This document shows, in pieces, positions 58,919 to 64,000 of a stretch of 64,000 bases of DNA. This DNA comes from Ponticaulis profundi. GTDB lineage: Bacteria; Pseudomonadota; Alphaproteobacteria; Caulobacterales; Hyphomonadaceae. Every line of letters begins with the position of its first letter. Position 1 is the stretch's first letter. The stretch is taken from assembly GCF_042659465.1 (NCBI RefSeq), contig NZ_JBHSSW010000028.1, positions 124,001 through 188,000 of the forward strand, written 5' to 3'. The translations under genes were made by a program, and so were the position numbers. The notes below the pieces were generated by a model. That model had not been told where the DNA came from and did no database searches. It saw only the letters and a list, made by a program, of their open reading frames with translations.

Positions 58919-60730
58919 ATGTCCATGCGAAATATCGCAATCATTGCGCACGTCGACCACGGCAAGACGACCCTGGTTGATGAACTGCTGAAACAGTCCG
59001 GCACGTTCCGCGAAAACGAAGCAACATCTGACCGGATGATGGATTCCAACGATCTGGAAAAAGAGCGTGGCATCACCATTCTGGCGAAAACGACATCTGT
59101 CGAATGGAATGGTCACCGGATCAACATTGTGGACACGCCAGGCCACGCCGACTTCGGCGGCGAAGTTGAGCGCATTCTGCACATGGTGGATGGTTGTATT
59201 GTTCTGGTCGACGCGGCTGAAGGTCCGATGCCACAGACGAAATTCGTCGTTCAGAAAGCTCTGAAAGTTGGCTTGCGTCCAATCGTGGCGCTGAACAAGA
59301 TCGACAAGCCAGAGCGTCGTCCGGACGAAGTTGTCAATGAAGTCTTCGACCTGTTCGCCAATCTGGACGCTGACGATGAGCAGCTTGATTTCCCGATCCT
59401 GTACGGATCGGCGAAGAATGGCTGGATGAGCGACGATTATGAAAATCCAAGCGACAATATGGACAAGCTGTTCCAGCTCGTCATGGATCACGTTCCGGAG
59501 CCGCGTGTCTCCGAAGGTCCATTCAAATTGCTGGCCACCACAATTTCCGCTGATAATTTCCTCGGTCGTATTCTCACAGGGCGCGTTGAATCCGGTTCGG
59601 TCAAACCGAACATGGCGATCAAGGCTCTCTCCCGTGATGGCAAAACGGTTGAGCAGGGACGGATTTCGAAGGTGCTTGCTTTCCGTGGACTCGAGCGCAC
59701 CCCGATCGAAGAAGGCGTTGCGGGTGACATCGTTTCGATCTCTGGTCTGACCAAGGCAACCGTTGCTGACACGATCTGCGCGCTGGATGTGGACGAGCCG
59801 ATGCAAGCTCAGCCGATTGATCCGCCGACCATCGCCATGACGTTCCGCGTGAACGACTCGCCGCTGGCCGGTACGGAAGGCTCCAAAGTGACGTCCCGCA
59901 TGATCTGGGACCGCCTTTTGAAAGAGGCCGAAGGTAACGTCGCTCTGAAAGTGACCCGCTCTACGGAGGCTGAGGCCTTTGAAGTGGCTGGCCGCGGCGA
60001 GCTTCAGCTTTCGGTTCTGATTGAAACCATGCGCCGTGAAGGCTTTGAGCTGGGTGTGTCCCGTCCTCAGGTTGTCTTCAAGGAAGATGAGAACGGCAAC
60101 AAGCTGGAGCCGGTCGAAGAAGTCGTGATCGACGTCGATGATGAGCACTCCGGCGCTGTGGTTCAGAAGCTTTCTGAGCGTAAGGCAGACATGGTCGAGA
60201 TGCGCCCTTCCGGTGTTGGTCGTACACGTCTTGTCTTCCACGCGCCAACACGGGGTCTGATCGGTTACCAAGGCGAGCTGCTGTCCGATACGCGTGGCAC
60301 GGCCATCATGAACCGCGTCTTCTTTGAGTATCAGCCTCACAAGGGCAAGATCACGGGCCGTCACACAGGCGTTCTGATCGCGATGGAGCAGGGCGATGCG
60401 GTTGCATTTGCGCTGTGGAACCTTGAGGATCGCGGCAAGATCATGATCGATCCGGGCGAGAAGGTTTACGGCGGCATGATCGTCGGTGAGCACTCACGCG
60501 ACAACGACCTGGAAGTGAACGTTCTGAAGGGTAAGAAGCTCTCTAACGTCCGTGCATCCGGTACCGATGAAGCCGTGCGTTTGACGCCGCCAATGAAGCT
60601 CACGCTCGAGCGTGCGCTGGCCTATATTCAGGATGATGAACTGGTTGAAGTCACGCCGGAGAACATTCGCCTGCGCAAGGTCTATCTCGATCCGAACGAG
60701 CGTAAGCGCATGAAGAAAAAAGAAGGCTAA
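58919..60730 (+). CDS. typA: Translational GTPase TypA/BipA
   Basis: TypA/BipA is a ribosome-associated GTPase important in stress and cold. From ATG 58919 the protein has 603 residues: G1 AHVDHGKTTLVDEL, G2 RGITILAKTTS, G3 DTPGHADFGGE, G4 ALNKIDKPERRPDEV, then domains II, III, V and the BipA C-terminal domain ending ERKRMKKKEG. An in-frame ATG at 58877 lacks support. The terminator is directly after the gene. Confidence 0.97.
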   Translation: MSMRNIAIIAHVDHGKTTLVDELLKQSGTFRENEATSDRMMDSNDLEKERGITILAKTTSVEWNGHRINIVDTPGHADFGGEVERILHMVDGCIVLVDAAEGPMPQTKFVVQKALKVGLRPIVALNKIDKPERRPDEVVNEVFDLFANLDADDEQLDFPILYGSAKNGWMSDDYENPSDNMDKLFQLVMDHVPEPRVSEGPFKLLATTISADNFLGRILTGRVESGSVKPNMAIKALSRDGKTVEQGRISKVLAFRGLERTPIEEGVAGDIVSISGLTKATVADTICALDVDEPMQAQPIDPPTIAMTFRVNDSPLAGTEGSKVTSRMIWDRLLKEAEGNVALKVTRSTEAEAFEVAGRGELQLSVLIETMRREGFELGVSRPQVVFKEDENGNKLEPVEEVVIDVDDEHSGAVVQKLSERKADMVEMRPSGVGRTRLVFHAPTRGLIGYQGELLSDTRGTAIMNRVFFEYQPHKGKITGRHTGVLIAMEQGDAVAFALWNLEDRGKIMIDPGEKVYGGMIVGEHSRDNDLEVNVLKGKKLSNVRASGTDEAVRLTPPMKLTLERALAYIQDDELVEVTPENIRLRKVYLDPNERKRMKKKEG

Positions 60731-60739
60731 CAGGCTTTC

Positions 60740-60761
60740 AAGGCGGGCTTCGGCCCGCCTT
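60740..60761. terminator. Terminator of typA (also serves the converging HNH gene)
   Basis: AAGGCGGGC pairs with GCCCGCCTT through loop TTCG, followed by TTTTATT on the plus strand. It lies 9 bases after typA and 8 bases from the end of the HNH gene. Confidence 0.93.
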
Positions 60762-60769
60762 TTTTATTG

Positions 60770-61693
60770 CTAAGCAGCAAAACCGAAGTGTTCTCTATGC
60801 CAAGCAATAAACGCTGGATGCGGTTGATGTTCTGGTCGCTTTGGTCGGATCAACTTACCAGTTGGATTGATGATACGCCGCACTTCATCAGAATTGTTCA
60901 CCTTCCTTGAAATAAGAATCTCATCATTTGCCGCGATTGAGATGAGGCCGCGGTCAAACATCCAATGCACGGTGCCTGAAAGTGCTAAACCGTTTTCGAT
61001 AGTGTCTGGTCCCTGGTGAGCAACTGGCTTGATATGCGCGCCTTCGACTTCAGCGCGTCCTCCGCCATTTACGAACTGCCAGCCCGTGACAGCACAACGC
61101 TTCTCGTACGCTAACAGGACAGAGCCTCTGAACCGAACGTCCCGAACCTTGCGGTTCACAAGTTCTGAGATCGTCTGTCGCTCGAAATCCAATTCGAATT
61201 CAGCGGCGGCCTCGGACAAACCGTGGGGGACATCGTTTGTTGGGTCGTAACGTGGCAGTTCGATCTCGATTTCTCGCCAGCCGCGGGCTAGAATTTCGCG
61301 GAATGCCTCGAACGGGATATGGCGCACGGCATTCTGGGAAACGCCAGAATTTGCCTTTCCGTCTCGCCCTTGAAGGGAGGGCTCCAAAAAGCGGCCATCT
61401 ATTTGTCTTGGCACCGCGCTGGCGAAACTCGCGTAAGTGTTGGGCGTGTAGTACGCATAAAAGTGCTCATCCAGCTTTTGATCGCGGGCAATGCTATCAA
61501 TTCTTGCCGCAGCATAGTAAGCGCCGCGCCCATCTTTGCTAAAGCCGTTGTCTTTCACGGGCGCAAAGAACACGACCCAATCACCGACAGTTTGCTCCAT
61601 GCGGCGCAAATAGCGCTTTGGAAAATGATAGGAGATACCGGGCTGATCATCATAGTCAGATTGCGATCCCTGAACCAAAACCGCATTCACCAT
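60770..61693 (-). CDS. HNH nuclease with PUA/EVE-like N-terminal region
   Basis: From ATG 61693 (AGAGGAC upstream) the protein has 307 residues. The C-terminal HNH part reads RCAVTGWQFVNG, then VEGAHIKPVAHQGPDTIENG, LALSGTVHWMFDRGL, the usual AHI...NGL...H..FD arrangement of HNH_2-type restriction nucleases. The N-terminal half (GISYHFPKRYLRRM, VGDWVVFFAP, AYYAAARIDSIARD) resembles PUA/EVE-type modified-base reader folds by eye. A modification-dependent (type IV) restriction role is therefore possible. No methyltransferase or other defence gene is adjacent. Confidence 0.75.
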   Translation of the reverse strand: MVNAVLVQGSQSDYDDQPGISYHFPKRYLRRMEQTVGDWVVFFAPVKDNGFSKDGRGAYYAAARIDSIARDQKLDEHFYAYYTPNTYASFASAVPRQIDGRFLEPSLQGRDGKANSGVSQNAVRHIPFEAFREILARGWREIEIELPRYDPTNDVPHGLSEAAAEFELDFERQTISELVNRKVRDVRFRGSVLLAYEKRCAVTGWQFVNGGGRAEVEGAHIKPVAHQGPDTIENGLALSGTVHWMFDRGLISIAANDEILISRKVNNSDEVRRIINPTGKLIRPKRPEHQPHPAFIAWHREHFGFAA

Positions 61694-61771
61694 CTCTGAT
61701 GTCCTCTTCCGCCCGACAATCAACCTACGAAAGAATGTGGAGCTGTAAAGTCCCACGATGCGATGAAAGTA

Positions 61772-62878
61772 CTACTCCACAGGGCGGGGTGCGGTAGACC
61801 AGGCAATGGCTTTTTTCAACAGACCGACGGTCGTCTTGCCCGGATCGCTTCCGCTGCTAAGAAACTGATAGAAGCGACCTCCCTGGGGCTGATAGAGCAT
61901 AACCAGTTCTGTTTCGTCGGGCATGGCAAGCAATGCGTCACGCGCCTCAGCAGGCAGGGTGAACCGGCTTTCGCCAAGAAAGCCGCCTTCGTCTTCGCGG
62001 CTGGTTTTTGTAAAGTTAAAGCCCTCTTGTCCGCTCGGTTTGATCTGTAGCGTATCAACGCTTCCGGAGAGAGTTGCCTTCCACTCGCCCGACCGGTTGA
62101 TTTTCATGCTGCCGTGATTGCTGAAGGTTCCGTTAGCTCTGAGATTGAGCACAACTGTTTCGCCGTTTGGAGAGTCGTCCGTGCGATATGCTACCAACTG
62201 GTAATAGTCTGAGAAGAAATCCGACATTTCGGCCCGGTTTCGCCAGGTCCCAAATGGCGTTGCTTCATCGCTGATCGCGGACTGCCGGTAGGTGTAGCCC
62301 GAGACTCCTTGCAGGATTTTCGACACGCCTTCCGTTGAGCATCCGGTGGTGATGTCGGCAACGATGGAATCGCGCATTTGTTCGTACATGGGTTTGAAGC
62401 TCGAGGCTGCGTATTTTGGGTCGATCGCGGCTTTCGCTGCGCTCATCTCCTGGCGGGTGATCGGGGTCTGGCTGTGCTCGAAGGTTTTACAGCTCTCAAT
62501 CTCGGCCGGCATGGAGGCAGGCGCTGCAATAACGGCGTCTGCCATGACCTGCGCAATATCGATATTGCCCCACAGCCCTTCATTGCCTTCGCGGGGGAGG
62601 CAGCTCCCGCCCATGGCCTCAACTTCGCTGATGAGCTGACTGCGCGTGCTCTTAACCGCGTCGCCGCCAAACTGTTGGGACAGAAGTTGCGACACTGTAT
62701 CGTTCAGATAGTCGAGCGCTCTGGACTGTCCGTAGGTCAGCACTTCGCAGCGCTCATCAACCGCTTTTGCAATCGTTGAAGCCTTGAAAATCTGCACCTG
62801 CGGGCTGTCCTGTGCCTGCGCGAATTGGAAAAAAATCGCGCAGCTGACGAAGGCTGCTCCCTTGATCATTTTAGGCAT
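61772..62878 (-). CDS. Exported protein of unknown function
   Basis: From ATG 62878 the protein has 368 residues with a signal peptide (cleavage near AQA-QD). I do not recognise the family. The N-terminal half is helical with two cysteines (RCEVLTYGQSR, GGSCLPREG) and a further pair (SCKTFEHSQ, TGCSTEGV). The C-terminal half is beta-rich (VVLNLRANGTFSNHGSMKIN, then SGEWKATLSG), as in lipocalin-like or stress-reporter folds. It lies on the same strand as the HNH gene, 78 bases upstream of it. Confidence 0.65.
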   Translation of the reverse strand: MPKMIKGAAFVSCAIFFQFAQAQDSPQVQIFKASTIAKAVDERCEVLTYGQSRALDYLNDTVSQLLSQQFGGDAVKSTRSQLISEVEAMGGSCLPREGNEGLWGNIDIAQVMADAVIAAPASMPAEIESCKTFEHSQTPITRQEMSAAKAAIDPKYAASSFKPMYEQMRDSIVADITTGCSTEGVSKILQGVSGYTYRQSAISDEATPFGTWRNRAEMSDFFSDYYQLVAYRTDDSPNGETVVLNLRANGTFSNHGSMKINRSGEWKATLSGSVDTLQIKPSGQEGFNFTKTSREDEGGFLGESRFTLPAEARDALLAMPDETELVMLYQPQGGRFYQFLSSGSDPGKTTVGLLKKAIAWSTAPRPVE

Positions 62879-63138
62879 GCAAACAGGTTCTCCACTACTG
62901 AGCAAAACTGCAGTCCAGGGTCGCAAGTTTAGGTGCTTATCTATTTGTTTTGCAAACAGGTTTTATAAGAAATCAGCTGCCTAAGGCTATTGCCAATCAA
63001 TTCGGTTCGCCTCCCCGGTTTGGGGGAAGGTGTCGTGCGATATGCTGTGAAATTATTTCTCAAAAGGCGCTCTGCTTGCCTTAACGACACCCCGTAAAGG
63101 CCCTTTTCGAAACAGTTTTCCTGTCATATCGTCCATTT

Positions 63139-63588
63139 ATGGCACTTATGGCCCACTCCTCGGCCGGTTGGGAAATCAGGCCCCATTCGCGCAATGACCG
63201 TGCAGCGATTGAGCGTGTTTTTCTGGACTGCCACACTGAGCTGCCTTGGCGAACGGAGCCGGGGCCGGATCTCAACACATTGCGTTATGCGCTGAAATAC
63301 TCCTCGGTTCTTGTCGCTCATGAGAAAGATGCGGGGGTCATCGGGTTTATCGTTTTCCTGACAGAGCGTTGTTATGTCTCCCATCTGTTCGTGGATATGA
63401 ACTGGCGCTTTTGCGGTGTGGCGCGTGGTCTTCTGGATGTGGGGCGGACCTTGTCGTCCGGACCTTTACAGGTTGATCTTGATACGCAGAACACAGGTGC
63501 GCTCGCCGCATATGCTGCCATGGGATGGACAGAAACCGTTTCGGGTGGACCAAACCTTGGCATTCAATGGCGTTTGACGGGCCCATAA
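63139..63588 (+). CDS. GNAT-family N-acetyltransferase
   Basis: The 149-residue protein has the GNAT fold: IRPHSRNDRAAIERVFLDCH, VIGFIVFLTERCYVSHLFVD, the acetyl-CoA loop region FCGVARGLLDVGRTL and the late strand VDLDTQNTGALAAYAAMGWT. Substrate unknown. An alternative ATG three codons in (63148) is equally possible. It is divergent from the exported protein gene. Confidence 0.85.
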   Translation: MALMAHSSAGWEIRPHSRNDRAAIERVFLDCHTELPWRTEPGPDLNTLRYALKYSSVLVAHEKDAGVIGFIVFLTERCYVSHLFVDMNWRFCGVARGLLDVGRTLSSGPLQVDLDTQNTGALAAYAAMGWTETVSGGPNLGIQWRLTGP

Positions 63589-63724
63589 ACGAAGCCGGAT
63601 AAGCGTCAGTAACCAGAAAATCAGTCAAAGCCTGACTTGATTGGTTGTTTTACATCTCAGATGTTGCATAGAAGTGGATCGGTTCGGTTGCGCGCGAAAT
63701 GTGCGCTCAAATTCCGGGGAAAGC

Positions 63725-64000
63725 ATGCCAGTATATCGCGTGATGATGAGAGGCGAGCATTTTGCGCTTCATCTGAATGGTCGTTGGAAGCTGTTTGGCT
63801 TTCACACCTCACGTGAGGTTGAGGCGGAAACCATGGAAGAGGCTGAGCAGATGGCTGTGCGTATGGTCATGCGTGACAAGCCCTGGGCCGATACTCGGCC
63901 GCGTGCTGGTTTTCCGACGCCCCGCATCTATCCCGAATTTATCTATCGAATGGAAGAACCGAGTTTTGAGGATGAAGGCTATGCCTTTTTCCCGATGAAT
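63725..64000 (+). CDS. Uncharacterised protein, 3' part missing
   Basis: ATG at 63725 with GGGGAA eight bases upstream opens a frame of 92 codons that continues past the right edge. The visible protein starts MPVYRVMMRGEHFALHLNGR and continues WKLFGFHTSREVEA, then a helix with many Met and Glu residues and a Pro/Arg-rich segment. I do not recognise a family; it looks like a small soluble protein. No neighbour context is available. Confidence 0.6.
   Translation, partial: MPVYRVMMRGEHFALHLNGRWKLFGFHTSREVEAETMEEAEQMAVRMVMRDKPWADTRPRAGFPTPRIYPEFIYRMEEPSFEDEGYAFFPMN

Noticed and set aside
58889..60493. 534-codon minus-strand frame opposite typA
   Set aside because: Antisense shadow of typA, which has all GTPase motifs.
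1..64000. tRNA, rRNA, CRISPR arrays, insertion sequences or prophage genes
   Set aside because: No T-loop consensus, repeat-spacer pattern, transposase or integrase motif was seen on either strand, though a tool-based scan was not run.

Overview
This 64 kb window reads as one contiguous piece of chromosome from an alphaproteobacterium. Base composition looks moderately GC-rich and the genes are densely packed in short operons, with several TTG and GTG starts. The evidence for Alphaproteobacteria is the gene content and order: tkt-gap-pgk-fba followed by thiE and ycgN, DUF4164-zapA, 5-FTHF cyclo-ligase-ymdB-yebC, ftsK with lolA, phaR-phaB, carD with fdxA, an S4 protein and a SUV3-like helicase, plus a full CtrA-type box overlapping a GANTC site upstream of carD. 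The set resembles the Caulobacter/Hyphomonas-type (stalked, dimorphic) lineages, but that finer placement is inference. I found no rRNA, tRNA, CRISPR array, transposase or prophage.

Layout. 1-9 kb: a partial D-2-hydroxyacid dehydrogenase, an exported SH3 protein, fabA (TTG start), queE, a LuxR solo, fabI, a GFA-fold protein, a DUF2306 membrane protein, a divergent thiE-like/yggS pair, and ycgN-thiE. 10-18.4 kb: the glycolytic/pentose phosphate block on the minus strand (tkt, gap, a methyltransferase, pgk, fba). A LuxR/alpha-beta-hydrolase fusion gene sits between tkt and gap. Its hydrolase domain lacks the nucleophile serine and the catalytic histidine, and it is flanked by imperfect direct repeats. 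18.5-28.2 kb: DUF4164 and zapA, then a block separating zapA from the 6S RNA/fau locus. That block holds an exported flavin amine oxidase-cytochrome c-RidA operon, a chemoreceptor, a stand-alone TonB C-terminal domain, a DUF3772-MscS channel and a ZntB-like transporter. 28.2-33.4 kb: candidate 6S RNA, fau, ymdB, a GYF/DUF4328 protein, yebC, a PP2C-like protein and an AraC/GyrI regulator. 33.4-43 kb: a UbiH-type hydroxylase, amtB, ftsK, a small membrane protein, a LolA-like protein, phaR and phaB. 43-53.6 kb: DUF971/Trm112/LON-like/CnoX, a prolyl-tRNA editing protein, DUF6065, an SNase-like lipoprotein, rpoH, carD, fdxA, a TerB-like protein, an S4 protein and the helicase. 53.8-64 kb: an S10 peptidase, succinate-semialdehyde dehydrogenase, a dienelactone hydrolase, ArsR, DJ-1/PfpI, typA, a PUA/EVE-like-HNH nuclease candidate, an exported protein of unknown function, a GNAT and a partial gene.

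Five observations stand out. The three-gene periplasmic amine module (Tat-exported flavoenzyme, cytochrome c, exported RidA) looks like a complete oxidise / pass electrons / hydrolyse-imine unit. The LuxR-pseudohydrolase looks like a ligand-sensing regulator placed inside the central carbon cluster. The rpoH leader can fold so that its Shine-Dalgarno sequence is fully paired, as in an RNA thermometer. The usual zapA-6S RNA-fau linkage has been split by about 9 kb. A lone HNH protein with a PUA/EVE-like front half is a candidate modification-dependent nuclease. All functional statements come from reading motifs by eye; no database search was run.
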